Shown here: piece after piece, positions 1 through 12,799 of the stretch
How the letters are laid out: every line of letters starts with the position of its first letter
How positions within the stretch are numbered: the stretch's first letter is position 1
Origin: Tetradesmus obliquus
Taxonomy: Eukaryota > Chlorophyta > Chlorophyceae > Sphaeropleales > Scenedesmaceae
DNA: 64,000 nucleotides
Reading direction: 5' to 3'
Assembly (NCBI GenBank): GCA_030272155.1
Contig: CP126192.1
Span: 902,501-966,500 of the forward strand
Translations under genes and position numbers: made by a program
The notes under the pieces: generated by a model
Seen by the model: the letters and a program-made list of their open reading frames with translations, nothing else
Told to the model about the DNA's origin: nothing
Databases searched by the model: none

Positions 1-2500
1 TCCGCCCAGTAGCAACAGGATGCATAATGGAACATTCGTTGGGCAGCAACAGACTGCTGCTGTTTCAATTGTAAATGAATAAAATAGCTATTATAAACTT
101 TATACCACCTCCAGACGGCTGGTATCGAATGCAGTTGGGATGTTGATGTCTGGAAGCACTTCTGCCCAGTAGCAAGATGTTTGGGATCCCTCTGCCCAGT
201 AGCAGACCTGCATACATTGAAACGCCTGGGGCACACGTTGCTGGTAGTTGGGCAGTAAATTCATGGGGGTTCTGCTAGTGGTAAACATAATTGAGGCACT
301 TGAACAAGTAAATAATGATGTAATGCAGACACGCCATACACCACAAAGTAAAAGCGGAGCTCTTTACAAGGAGATCCTCGCCCACAACACCGTCAATCAG
401 ACCATCTCTGCACACTTGTTGTGGCTAGCAGACCAGCGCATGTCTTGTATGGCATCTCCAACTGTCGCAACACCCCAATTTGACGGTCAACCCTGCAGCG
501 CATAAGAGAATAACATCACATGAGCTGTGGCGCATTGATACAACAGACGATTTGTGCACGCCCGTCACGCAAGACATGTGGCGCGACAATTACACAAGCA
601 TAGTGCACCTCAAGCACGCTTGGTAGAAGCAAGTGGGTGTGACTGTTGCAGGATGTGCACAGGGCCACGAGGGAAGCGCCACTCCCTTCAATCGTCAGTG
701 GAGTTGACGTGCCCATTGTTGCTGTAAATGCGCACATATCAAGTGGAGAAACCTGTAGTTTCTTACCTGCTTAGCTCGCTCCAGTGCAGGGCCACCGCCT
801 TGTGCATGTCTACTTTCCGTCGCCTAAAAAGGCCTTATGCGCACCCAACTTAGTTGCGCTGCAACACAGTGTTCCAGTTTGATCTGAAACGCTGTAGCAG
901 GCCCTCTGGTTGTTGATTGCTGCAGAAGAAGGACCTGCAAGTCACAGCAGGGACAGTTGCAGTTGCAGTTGGAGACGGCAGAGGCAGCATGGCAACACAC
1001 CAGTTGCGGGCGCAACAAATACAAATATGCTTTGTGCACGTTTTTGTTGTCTGAGTGTATGGTCTGTACTCTTTTGAAGCGCAAAACATTTTCATTATCA
1101 CCAACAATGCCGCGCACCGCGCATGCCTGTCCAAAGTCCTGCACCTCATTGTTGTTTGCGCCATAAAGCAGCATCCCCTAGCAGTCGCCGCCCCTCACAT
1201 CGTTGTTGTGCATCACAAGCTCCAGGTCAGCACTGTCCCAGCAGGCACCAGCCCGCCCTGCCACACTGTTGTTGCTGCCTTGAACGCCTTAGCAGCAAAG
1301 GTGCTCGAGTGTGCGCAACAGGGATCTGAACCTGGGTGCTCGTCTCTAGCCGAGTTGCGTGGTGTGGGGGCAGAGCACACACTGCAGCAGAGATGAAAAT
1401 GCAATGGCATGCAGGGTTTCAGAAGCACGCAACATTTTATTTCAAGTCAAGAATGTTCACAGCTGGCAAATGAGGTGGCATACGACATTTCAAGACAAGT
1501 GACACCACCACAGGTTGTGTGTGCTAACAACATGTTCCAGGCTACGTCAGGTTTGAGAGATTGCACGTTTCTGTTCCCAAGTTGTGGTGAGTTGTGAGTG
1601 CAGCAACTGCAGCATGTTGCGCTTGCAGTTTTTGAAGTCCATGGCAAGGACACAGGTTCCCATACCTACAGCAAGTAGCAGACAGGGACACGCTATAGTT
1701 GCAAACATATGGACTGGCTGCCCACGTGGCCGGCGGCACACACCCTGCACTTCAGAGTATCGAGTATCGAGCCCAGTCAGCAGCAAGCCAACTACAACAT
1801 GCGTAACACTGCCCACATCACATACATGCATCGACACAACCAGTAGGAACCACACATCAATGTAGCCACACGCGCTCACCATGATGAGTTCAGTGAAACC
1901 ATGTATTGGTGAAGAGAGCACCGAAACAGGCCTTCTCCGCTTGGGTCGTTGACGCACAGCGAAGGGTAGTCACCTGACCTGATCCCTGCTGTGGCCACGG
2001 CACAAACCCTGCGCGCGGTAGCAGTGCATGCGCCACGGTATAGTATCATGCAGGCATGCATGAAACTGCTGGAGCATTGGCAGGAAGCAGATACAAACGC
2101 AAAGTCACTGCAGGGATCCCTGCAGTTCCAGAGCTGCACTGTGGCACCAAGGCATTGCAAACTCTGTGCCAAATTGCAACATGCTTGGCAGCTGGAGGCC
2201 AGTGCGTGTCGCGCAAATACAGTATGTGCAGCCATGCTAGCTGTCAAATCTCGCAGTAGCAGCAGCGGCACTGCCACTAGGCTGGCAGCAACAACTACAA
2301 TGCAGTGACAACAAGCTTCCTCCACCAACTGCACATATGTCAAACGTTAAAGCGTGCGCATCACCTCAATGCAAGACATCACCCACATAGCCCAAGCTGA
2401 AAACATCCAGCCAGCAGCCACACAAATGCTGGGCCAGCTGAGACAGCGCTGCTCTACACGCTCACTCACCAGCGGTGCGCTGATGCTGCACACCTTTGCC
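1..2500. other. no supported gene; short dispersed 12-mer
   Basis: Both strands were read and no exon chain with consistent splice phases was found. The only structure is the 12-base word GCCCAGTAGCAA at 4-15 and 164-175, with an 11-base copy at 194-204, which suggests decayed repeat DNA. A short open frame on the plus strand after about 263 has no recognisable family and low GC at third positions, so I do not call it. Confidence 0.4.
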
Positions 2501-2799
2501 ATGAGCACAAACTCAGAGCGCCATCAGTAGGCGGCAGGTGCGTCACCAGCTACCATTGGACCTGCCGCAGCGCAGATAGCAGGGTCCTTCACGGGCAACA
2601 GAACGTGCAGAAGTATGCAGGTGCGCAGAGCTCAGAATCAGAGGCGTCGCTGCTCACTGTTGGTGCACATGATCAGTGGGCAGGCACAGCAGCAGTCGCG
2701 TCGGATGTGTAGGCACTCTTACCAGTGCACGACACCACAACAGCACTCGCTACGACAACAGTGGCAATGAGCTGCGTACAGGTTGCCTGCCGCCACCAG

Positions 2800-5700
2800 C
2801 CGGCACAGCCGTGCGTGCTGTAACCTTTGCATTGCCCCAGCAACATATACATCTGGTGCGTGGGCGTGCCTTTCGGCAGCAGCAGGTCACGTGATCAGAG
2901 CCAAGTGCTTGCTGACAGACGCTAGCAACATGCACAACACCACAGCAGCAGCAGTACTGCTACTAGTACCATACGTGTATTGGAAACCCACCAGCCTAGC
3001 GCGTTGGCCAGCGCGCGTTGTGGCCCGTGCACTGGCCCCAACAACATAAACAACTGGTGTGCAGAAGCGCCAGCCAGTAGCAGCAGGCCGCCGGTTGTGT
3101 TCTGCAGTGGGTTGCCACCAGCACCTTCAAATACAGGATCCAACCGATTATTGACAAAACAAGAGTATGGACTTGTTTTGCAGACGACAGACAGGCAAAG
3201 TTAACACAGTAGCTGTGAATGACACAATAGACTTACCTCAGTTGCTTGTAACAGCACAGCAGCCGCAGAGACACCTTAGCAGATTACAAACCCAGATCAT
3301 GCAAGCCATGACTCTTGCACCCACCTGGTTCTTCAGCATGCACGCAGTGAGGTGCAGCACCCGCTCAGCCAGCTTGTCACTGCCATCACCCTCACGCTTC
3401 GCCAGAGCCACCAAGCTAGCCAGCCCTGCCAGCGGCACTGCCACGATATTTGACGGCGGGCTGCTGCGCTGCTGCTGCCATGCCGCTTGACGCTGCCAGT
3501 GCAGCGAAGCTTTTGATGTTCAGGCGGACAACGTCACATGAAAACATGCGGAACAGCAAATGAGGACAGGCATGGCGTTTGGCTCATGTGTGCCCTGGCC
3601 AGCTGAAAGCATCTGGAACGTCTTATTGATGTTGCAAGGACAGTTGCGAGTTCTGGCTGGGTGAGTGCAGGCCACAAAGTATGGAGCAAAGCCCACCAAT
3701 GCACATCTGGCACAAGCACCCGGCCAGCAGCTACTTACACACCTGCTGCGCTGCATGTATGGCCACTTGCGCAGCGCAGCGACACATCCTTTCATGAAAT
3801 GCGCACAGAGCAGACCAGAAACCCCTCACCTCTAGCACTTGCATCTGGCTGGAGCTGTTCACAAAGCCCAGCAGCTTGCGCAGCAGCCATGGCCGAGGCT
3901 CAGTGCTTCACCCACGAAGGTGCGCAGCTCGTCCTCCAGCGTGTCCCTGCCCGGCAGCCAGAGGCCCAGCAGCGCGCCCTGGCTGTTGGGGATGTGCTTG
4001 GGGCTGCTGAGGGAGACACACACTGCGGCGTCAGCAGGTCAAGAACACAGACGACACTAGCATCAAAGAAATTGGCGCTTGGAGCAGGGAGCATGTGCTT
4101 CAGGCTGCTGGAAGGAGACACACACTGCGGCGTCTGCAGGTCAAACAATAGAGACGGTGTAAGCGTGGCACAAAGGCATTGGCGCCAAGAGCAGGGAGCA
4201 TGTGCTTCAGGCTGCTAAAGGAGACAGAGGCCGCAGCATCTGCAGGCACACACCAAACCAATAATATTGCGGAGCAGCACACGGCAGGCGGCGTAAAAGC
4301 AGGGATAATCAGCACCGCACTCAAACTTCTGCAGCCACTGCTATCTGAGACCACAAATTTTACATTCATCAGCTACACCTTGATCCGAAGTTGCTCGCAG
4401 CGGTAGCAGACTGCAAGCAAGCATATGTGAGCTGTCACTGTGCATACCTGGGCTGACCTGTGAGCCGCCGTGCCATCAGCTGCCCGCAGCACACGTGCAG
4501 CAGGTCGCCCTGGCAGTCCGCCCAACAATGCGGCGCAGGCAGATGTGTTTTTAAGAAAGAAACATCTCTAGCTCTAGCTGCACGAGCGCATCATCATCAT
4601 CATCAGCAGCAGCAGCAGCAGCCACTGCGCCAATTCAGCTGCTGGAGCGGCCGCTGCTGCTGGCCAGCAGCGTTGTTGACCGCAGAAAACCGGCCAGACG
4701 CAGCAGCAGCAGCAGCAGTGCTGCCGTTGCTGGTGGGGTTGCTGCCAGAACTGAGGAGTGCACCCGGCGTGGGGGATGGCGCGGAGCCTGGTGACGCTGC
4801 TGCTGCTGCTACCGCTGTTGCTGATGGCACGGTGGGATCAGCTAGGTGTGGCATCTTCTCGATTGCCTCCAGCATGCATGCTCATATGGGCGACGACAGG
4901 GAGGCCATCACAGCCACCTGCGAATGCGGCAGAAGTGAATCAGGCGCATGAGATGCACTGAGAGTGTATAGCATAAAGTAACAGTAATGATGTCATAATC
5001 AGATGCAGTGAGTCAGCAGCGCATCCGACTACACGCCCGCGTGCTGCAGCAGCTGGTCCAAGACCTATCAAAAAGACTGTGAACAGGCGTGTAATGATTG
5101 GGGCAAAAGCGGCTGGCCTGGCCCACCTGCTGTGCCGGGTCTTGGCCAGCAAAGCCCTTGCATGTCATGCCCAGCACACACGCACTCACGCGCCTGCAGC
5201 GCAGCAGCCCTCTCCACCCACACAACACTGCAAGCTGCACTTCAACATCCCCAGAGTTTCAATCGCCAATTTGGGGAGGCGTTGCAGCAGCAGCAGCAGC
5301 AGCGCCACCTGCGGCAGGACTGGCTGCGCCAGCGCTTGCACCAGCTGCTGCTGCCGCCGCTGCGACACCTGCTGTGCCAGTGAGGGCGTCTGCTGCGGAG
5401 TGGCCCAGTGCTATCTTGAAGAACTCCAGGAGTTGCTGCTTCTTGCGGCCTGCCAGGGCGACTGGCGCTGCTGACACGCACTTGCAGCATGTAGCCTGCC
5501 TTGCGCTCAGCTACAAAAGCGCAAGGGCAACTGCAAGCAGCAGCAGCGGCGGCGGCAGCAGCAGCGGAGGCAGCAGCAGCAGCGGCAGCAGCAGTTTCTG
5601 TATCAGAATGAGACCTCTGCGGGTCGAGCATCAGCTGGCAGAGTGCACCCTGCAGCTTACATTAAGGAGCATTAAGCTTACGGCGCTGCAGCACTGGCTC

Positions 5701-6708
5701 AAAGCAAGCGCAGATTGAGACTGCTACTGCACCCTTATTGGATGTGAGCACTGCCCCCATGGCATGACCTAGTCATCCTGCGACCCCAAACCCAGCTAAC
5801 AAGCACCTGAGTACGGCTGGCTGATCATGCGCATGGCATTTCACAACACGCTGCGGGTCAGGCGGCTGGGTGCGCCCAGCACGGAGCGCGCAGACACGAC
5901 CAGCAGCCGCCGACAGCCAGCGCGTTGCCGTGCAAGCCGCCGATGCAGTGCTTTATCGGGCTGTCCGGCGCACGGCGTGGCGTACCTGCAGACGGTGACC
6001 TAAACATCACACACCATGCAGAATGGCAATCGCATCGCTGCATGATAAGCTCAGCAGTGATGCAATGCACATCTTGTGTTGGCTTGGCTCTCCTAGTTGC
6101 GTTCATCGCTACCCTGCTTGCATGCTTCTGAATGCAATCAATTAGTGCATGAACACTCCCTGCCATTTGTAAGCAGGCGGCACCCCAGCATGCAAAACAG
6201 GCACATCTACCCACAGCCGTAGTTTGTACACAACATCCAGAGATTTGCAGCGCACCTGGTGACCAGGCGTGGCTGCCTGGCGGCCCGCTGCTGCTGGTGA
6301 ATGCTGGCGCCCGTGGCTTGGTGTAGGGCGCAGCCAGCAGCATCAAACTGCTGGCAGAAGGTTTCAACACCCTCTAGGCACTTCCAGACAGCCTGGCTAG
6401 CAGGGCAATGCTGATGAGCGGATGAGCCGCCAGCAGTGCTGCTGCGTGGTGGCGCACGGCCTTCATGAACCAAATCGTTGCACTGAGGGACGAGCAGCGC
6501 AGCATATGGACAGTAGACAGATGCTTAGCAGCAGCTTGAATGCAGCGACTACCACCTGGCCTCTCTGGAACAGTTTGCGACAGTGTAGCAGCCATTCTAC
6601 TGCATGTCTGAAGTCGGTGCAGCCTGGCTGCCTGTGATGGACAAGCAGGGTGTCCATGCCCAGACCCTGCAATGCTGTGCTGCCCTGCCTCCTGCCAAGA
6701 TTGCTCAC
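2800..6708 (-). CDS. unassigned multi-exon gene or gene remnant (exon cluster)
   Basis: Several minus-strand segments look like exons but I do not recognise the family. The best is about 3,460-3,325, a helical, Leu/Ala-rich stretch (VAVPLAGLASLVALAKRE) ending in ACCAG|GTGGGT. A second ends at 3,830 with GAG|GTGAGG and encodes WLLRKLLGFVNSSSQMQVLE; just upstream, about 4,010-3,890, a different frame reads GRDTLEDELRTFVGEA, so there is a frame change or a missing piece between them. Further candidates are 4,875-4,603 (starts MLEAIEKMPHLADPTVP, then Ala/Ser/Pro low complexity), 5,477-5,259 (GRKKQQLLEFFKIALGHS), 6,450-6,240 and 6,620-6,530. The segments at about 2,900-2,810 and 3,120-3,010 encode two similar motifs, HQMYMLLG and HQLFMLLG. 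The composition suggests an alpha-solenoid protein. Exon order and a start codon could not be fixed, and decay is possible. Confidence 0.3.
3988..4246. repeat. three tandem copies of a ~55-bp motif, ~100-bp spacing
   Basis: The block GGAGCATGTGCTTCAGGCTG followed by a GGAGACACACACTGCGGCGT-like sequence occurs at about 3,988-4,043 (most diverged), 4,088-4,145 and 4,192-4,246. The first copy overlaps a candidate minus-strand exon, so this looks like local duplication of an intron-exon boundary. Confidence 0.7.
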
Positions 6709-8197
6709 CTACTGCTGGCTGACATCTTGCTCATGGCGGCGGATGCAACTGCCTTTGGTTTGCCTCATCATAAGCCTACCCTGCAGCAGCAGCAGCAGCA
6801 GCAGCAGAGCATGATCAGGCAAATGCCATCCTGCAGGTGATGACGCGCCTGCAGCAAACAGCAATATGCTATTTACGGCAGCACAGTGCAGCCTGCACTT
6901 GCCTGCTGCTCTTCACACCTTCCCACAGGTGCAGCAACTTCCTCAACTGGATGCTTGGCAACAGACACAACAGTTGCTGGGCACATCAAGTCTGCGTGCA
7001 GCCGGCCCAGCTGACCCAGCAGCTTCAGCAGCTTCAGCAGCATGTTGCAGCTGAATGCAGCAAGGCACGTGCAGCAATCCACGCCACATTCTAATGCTTG
7101 TTCACGAAACCAACAACAGCATGCAGCACTGCAGCTCACCCAGCAGCTCCAGCAGCACGCCGCAGCCCTCTAAGGCTGGAGCTCCATGGCGCTGCCACAA
7201 TGCACGCGGCGCGAGGGCGTGGCTGGTGGCGTGCGCCGGTTTGGACAGCAGCTGGCGCTGGCAGGCTCCGGCACGGAGCAGATGACGCCTGTCCGCATGA
7301 GGTAGATGACTGCGGCTGTTGGGGCGGGCAATTCGCCGCCTGATGCAGAGTGAGCGAAGGGAGGAGGTGGAGGCAGGGCAGAAGTGTGAGAACGGAGCAG
7401 TCACTGCATGGATGCGTGACTGATGTAGCGCAAATGCATGCACGCGGCGTGAAGCCGCAGGCAGGATGTGTGTGATGCATAAATAGCCCTGGCAACGGGA
7501 TCCAGAACCGCTGCATGAAAAGTGAGCAGCGCACAAACCCAGACACCAGGAGAAATGTGCAGATGCGCATGCAGGTGCGCGCCTGGCCGCACCCGCTGCA
7601 GGGCCACTGCTGAAGCCTTGCTGACGCTGACAGTGCAGGGCGTGCCACACCAAGCAGTTCACAGCTGCTGGGGGGTGACAGCTGTGCTAAGAAGCGTGTA
7701 GGTGCGTCGCTGCATCCAGTGTGTGGCACACTATGCTCTCAAGACTCTCAAAATTGCCTGATGCTCAACTGCTAAAGCTAGCAGCAAGCATCAGCGAGCA
7801 GGTGGGGCGGTGGTGATAATAATCGAGGGTTTCAGCGCTGCCCATTTGAAGCATGAGGCAGCACAAGTAGAAAAGTAACATGCACAGCATCATGCAGGGA
7901 CTTGGCCGTGCTTGATGTGCTTGGGTTTGCAGCACACAGCCTACAACTGCTGCTACATGTTAAGCTCAACACAGTCATGCCTCACCTGATGGGCTTCTCC
8001 TGGGTGTACTGTCTCAAGGTGCGACATCCAGCAGCGCCACCACCAGAAGCAGCACCATCAGCGACAGCACCTGCTGCTGCCGTTGCAACCCCTGCGTCCT
8101 GCTCCCACAGTTGTCACTCCCATGAGTTCCAGCACCAGCTGCAGCCGGGCCCTAGCAACAACTGCGCGTACTACCCAGGCATCAGCAGCTGACTCAC

Positions 8198-10431
8198 CGC
8201 CGCCATGTCCGCCCTGCCGCACTTGCTGCTGGCTCTGCACCATGGCCTCCTCCGCATGCGCCTGGCGCACCAGGTTGGCGGCCTGCAGCAGCGGCACAAG
8301 CAGCAGCGGAACACAGCAGTTTGTCAGCTCAGCTCAGCTTTGATATGAGTGGGTGTGATGCTCCTTCCATGAGACAGCAGCTCCCTGAAGTGATGTAACG
8401 CAGCTTGCTTGCCCTACGCGCTTTTAATCAACTCTCGTACAGGATCTACTTCCTGTCACACACAAGCGCAGGACACTCGGCTGACACGCAAGCACAAGTC
8501 TCAAGGCAACATATGTCTGTTGTCCACACATGAATAGGAGCACCACACATGATGCTGCTCCACACCACTCACGCTGGGCAGCTGCTGGTGGCAGAACCGC
8601 GCGTGCAGGGCCAGCTTCTTGGGCTTTATGCGTGTTGCCTCCTTGACCAGCGCGTGCAGCTGGTTGAAGATCTTCTCAGCCTGGCAGCAGCAGCAGCAGC
8701 ACGGCGCAGCAGCAGCAACAGGACGGTGGGTTTGAGTTGTCATTAGCAGATGAGTGGAGGTCAACAATGTCCAAAGCATGAACCAACACCACGCCAACCG
8801 CCTCCCAGGTGCATGTAATCTGCCTGCCGAGACCACATTACATTCTAACAACATGCACCACAAGCAAAACCCTCCTTCATGGTGTCACACACACGCCATC
8901 CAGATGGTGAACACACGGTGCCACCGCGCGCACCTGCACACGCTACCTGGTGCAGCATGAGCAACAACAACCCCTGATGGGCCGTTCGGATGGTACACGC
9001 ACACGGCGCCACACCCGCGCACCTGCACACGCTACCTGGTGCAGCATGAGCAACAACAACCCCTGATGGGCCGTTCGGATGGTGCACACACACGGCGCCA
9101 CACCCGCGCACCTGCACACGCTACCTGGTGCAGCTTGTGCAACAACAACCCCTGATGCGCCGTCCAGATGGTACACGCACATGGCGCCACACCCGCGCGC
9201 ACCTGCACACGCTACCTGGTGCAGCTTGTGCAACAACAACCCCTGATGCGCCGTCCGGATGGTACACACACACGGCGCCACACCCGCGCACCTGCACACG
9301 CTACCTGGTGCAGCTTGAGCAAAGAATTACGCGCAATGCGCCATCCACAGGGTGAACACACGGCGCCACACAGACACACCTCCATTCACGTCACCTCAGC
9401 ATTTGAAACAGGGCAGAGACACCACGGACACACACCACAGACAAACACCCACACAGTGCGCTTCCCGCACCTCCATGAGTGCCAGCTCCGCGTCCGAGTA
9501 GTCCTTGAGCTTGGCTGGGTCGCCGCTGATGTACTTGCGCTTGAGCACCTTCACCGCTCACTCCTGCACAAGCACAGCAGATGATGTTTTGGTTGGTATT
9601 GCCGGGCACGGCAGCGACAGCGTAAGGCAACTAGAGCAATGTGTTTGAGCGTGGCAGCAACATGCAGTCATGCAGGACTGCCGAGCACCACGACACAGGC
9701 AGCAACAGCTGCAGCTACAGCAGGGTGTCTATATATGCTGAACATGCAAGCGATGCTGCACTGACACCACCAAGCCTCTGCATACATACACAGCTGGTTG
9801 CCCCTCCGCAGCCCCTGCACTCCACCTGCAGCATGAAGGCCAGGGTCCTTCCGGTGTGCATGCGGTGGCGATGATACTGCTGATACTGATGTAAACAGTC
9901 AATGCACCCTCTGCACGCCGCACCTGCAGCACAAAGCCCTGCAGCAGCTGCGGCCCCAACACCTGCAGCACGAAGGCCAGGTTGAGGCGCACTTTGATGT
10001 CTGTCGGGGCCAGGTGCAGCGCCTTGAGCAGCACGCACTTGGCAGGCACGTGGTCGCCCGCGTCATGGTGCGCGCGCGCCATGTACAGCAGCACCTGCAG
10101 GATACCAAAACAGCGCACAGCAGAGCGTCCGTCAGAGCACACATCGGCTCAGCACAGCCAGGCAGGTACAGCAGCACCTGCGCTGTGGTGCATCGCACAG
10201 CCTTTTAACACGAGCGGAGCGTAGGTTCACACAGCACAGAGTGGTTCAGCAGAAGCATGCCAACATAACGCCTGTATGCTTATGCGCCCCACACACCTGT
10301 GTGTTCTTGTGGTTGTGCAGCTTGGAGGCGTGCTCGTACATGGTCAGCGCGTTGCTGTACTGCTGCCGCCACAGGTTGCCAAAGTTCACATTGGTCTCAG
10401 GCAGCCGCACAAAGCCCTTTGTCTTGGCTCT
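8198..10431 (-). CDS. CTR9: CTR9-like Paf1-complex TPR protein, partial
   Basis: CTR9 is the TPR scaffold of the nuclear Paf1 complex, which acts with RNA polymerase II in elongation and histone modification. Five exons join in phase: 10431-10297, 10094-9917, 9556-9471, 8680-8573 and 8282-8198, about 197 residues. They follow the order of plant CTR9/VIP6: the segment ending LHNHKNTQ, then VLLYMARAHHDAGDHVPAK and the LKALHLAPTD motif, then AEKIFNQL, then the helical AANLVRQAHAEEAMVQSQQQ, which aligns with the AAKVHREAAE region. The donor at 9917 is weak. The N-terminal TPRs (roughly 600 residues in Arabidopsis) and the charged C-terminal tail were not found, and a TAG lies just upstream of the first exon in frame. 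It may be a gene with widely spaced exons, or a fragment. The family call is firm; whether it is functional is open. Confidence 0.65.
8903..9375. repeat. 89-bp minisatellite in a CTR9-like intron
   Basis: About five head-to-tail copies. The word CTACCTGGTGCAGC starts at 8943, 9032, 9121, 9212 and 9301 (spacings 89, 89, 91, 89). Units share the CACGGCGCCACACCCGCGC core and differ at scattered bases. It sits wholly between the candidate exons 9556-9471 and 8680-8573. Confidence 0.9.
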
Positions 10432-12222
10432 CTGCAGCACATCCTACTCAATGCGCTCCTGGCAGCGGCGTGCACCCAGGCTGTGAACAGGCCCTCAAGC
10501 ACAGAGCTTCAACAGGGTATTCCTGTGGCCTGGGGATTAGCACCTGGAGGTGACAAAAAGCAACAGACATAGACAGGTGCCACTGAGAGTTTGCAAACGA
10601 AACAAGTATGTGAACTCGCATCAACATGTTGATGACTGATATGGTGCTAGCATAACAACCGGGGTCCGATTTGTTGTGCTAAAGCAGGAAGCTGCATGGC
10701 TGCATCATATCCAGCCATAACAGCTGTCACAACAGCGGCTGCAATGACACGCTGTCTTTGCGGGGGCTGCAGCTGCTGATCATACAATATCTGTACAAAA
10801 GGCAACGGATATGAAATACATATGGGCAGACCCGCCCATAGCCCAGGCCAGCTCAGGCTCAGCTAGATCAGGCCGGGTGGCCAGCAGAGCCAGGCCAGGC
10901 AAGCAGCTAGGTGGACAGCTAACCCTCGCGTTGCAGGCAGCCCAGTGGTCAGCTAGGCACACGCTCCCTGAGCTAGGCCCCCGAGCCAGGCGTAGCCAGT
11001 GCTAGGCCAGCTTGCCTATGACCCTGGGAACCCTGGCCAGGCTAGCCAGGGGAACGATGAAACATTTGCATCTTGCAGGGTAGGTTGGAGGCTGGAGGGT
11101 GCTAGTGGGGATGCTGCTGCACCCAACTCACTGCAAACTCGTGTGGCCAACTGATCATATTGCCAGAAGACCCAACTGCTGCTGTGCGCACACTCCGCTC
11201 TGCAGCGCAGTCCTCGCAATCAAAGCAGCAGCACAACCAGGCACACAATAGGTACCTGTAATGGCCAAGCTGCATGCTGCAGGGCGTCTTCTGTTTGCCG
11301 TGGAGTGTGCTGCCAAGCCTTGTCGTTGACCGCACCCAGGAGCACCACCAGCGCATGTGCCTGGCCCAACGTGCGGCAGCGCAACACCTGCGCAGAAAGG
11401 CAAGCAGCGGCAGAACACGTGTGATGCATAGCACCCTGCAGCAGGTGACATTGGGAGCGGCAGGCCAACAAGAAGTCGAGTACATAACGTGGCTTTAAGC
11501 CGAGCAGCCACCGGCAGCAGTGTCAGGGCAGCTACAGTACGAGATTACTATCTTAAATGGTCAGCACCGTGCACGCCATGCATCCACCTGCATTGTAGTG
11601 CCAGGTCCTTTGCAAATCCCAGCAAAGACACTAGTCTCTGAGACCACAGACCTGCAGGCAGCTGCAGGCAGGCACCTCCTCACACAGTGCTCCTCTACTG
11701 TGCGCTGCACAGCAAGCCGAAAAAGCAGAGCGCTCTAGTACGGCAGGCAGCCGGGACTATCAGCTGGTGGGACTGTTGGGTATTGCCATGTAAAAAATAA
11801 TGACGGACACAAAACTAGCATCTTGATTGGCGATACCACATACACGACCTATTGGCAATGCGTGTCACCAGCAGCAAACGACAAAGAGAGTACCCACCTA
11901 CTGAGTTGCCCCAGTGCATGCACGCTTTTGAGTGCTGCTGACAGTGTTGATCAGCCGCCCTGCCTGCCCCTCATCTGCAGCATCACTGCGCGGCAGCTGC
12001 TGCTGAGCTGGGCTGCCAGCCGCCCAGGGCAGCTGCGCAACACAGTTGCGGCTGCACACCCCTGGCTCGACATGCAGCTGCCGCAGCAGCCATGGCGGGG
12101 AAAGCTCATGCTGCCATCAGCTGGCTTCAAAGCCTGGCTGCAAGGGCAAGAGTGAAGAGGTTCAGCTCGCCGCAGCAGCGACTCACGTGAGCTGACTGTA
12201 CTTGTGCTGCAGGGAAGCCACT
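10432..12222. other. mostly non-coding; one orphan exon candidate
   Basis: From 10,830 to 11,060 the sequence is a low-complexity mix of GCTAGGC/GGCCAGG words. A minus-strand segment at about 11,390-11,259 has a good acceptor (TTTCTGCGCAG), a donor (CATTACAG|GTACCT) and an open frame (GQAHALVVLLGAVNDKAWQ), but I could not connect it to another exon. At about 11,975-12,150 the plus strand has an exon-like frame (PGQLRNTVAAAHPWLDM) that may belong to the next gene. Confidence 0.35.
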
Positions 12223-12799
12223 GTGCAACACATGGCTGTCAAGTATTATGGCAGCATTGCTGTTGGCGAGCCTGGGTGACAAAGAGTTAGCAGACAGCTG
12301 CTGCAATGCCCGTGTGGTTTAAAGATGCTTCTTGCTCAGAGTGCATACAGCTGCTGATTACCCAAGCAGCAGAGTGCCAGCGCAAGGGATTGCCCCACCT
12401 GCTGCCCATGCCACTGACCGTCAGTGAATCGTATACGTGACTACGTAGTGACCTCAATTTCCACGCCAAACAAGTTGACAGTGACACCCAGGTACAGGAA
12501 ACACTGAGAGAACCTGGTGCGTCTTGCCTGCACTTGCTTTTAGTATGCACTTTGATATTGCCCAGGTGCTGCTGAAGTATTCACTCCAAAACAGCCCAAG
12601 TGGCGATTGCAGCACTGCAGCGGTCCCTAGAGAAGGAGGCCAGGGCTTGTACATGCTGGGCAACTCTGCCACATCTAGCCACGCATCTGCTGACAGAAAC
12701 CTCATGCAGCTGATTTCGTCTCGCTCACTGGCTGCGCTGCTCCTTACAGCCGGAGAGGCAACTGCACGGCAGCAGCAGCAGCAGCAGCAAGTGTCATAA
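12223..12799 (+). CDS. unassigned plus-strand gene, 3' exons only
   Basis: Three segments look coding. 12223-12275 follows TTGTGCTGCAG and encodes EATVQHMAVKYYGSIAVGEP. A second (about 12,306-12,436) encodes MPVWFKDASCSECIQLLITQ and ends TATAC|GTGACT in phase 2. A third (12544-12799) follows CTTTTAG, restores the phase, encodes MHFDIAQVLLKYSLQN and ends in a short poly-Q and a stop at 12,799. The last two join cleanly; the join from the first to the second does not. No family is recognised. Upstream coding near 11,975-12,150 is possible. The gene could be a fragment, since its surroundings are repeat-rich. Confidence 0.35.

Noticed and set aside
10830..11060. GCTAGGC/GGCCAGG-rich stretch as a satellite
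   Set aside because: The words recur but with no fixed spacing, so I treat it as low complexity only.
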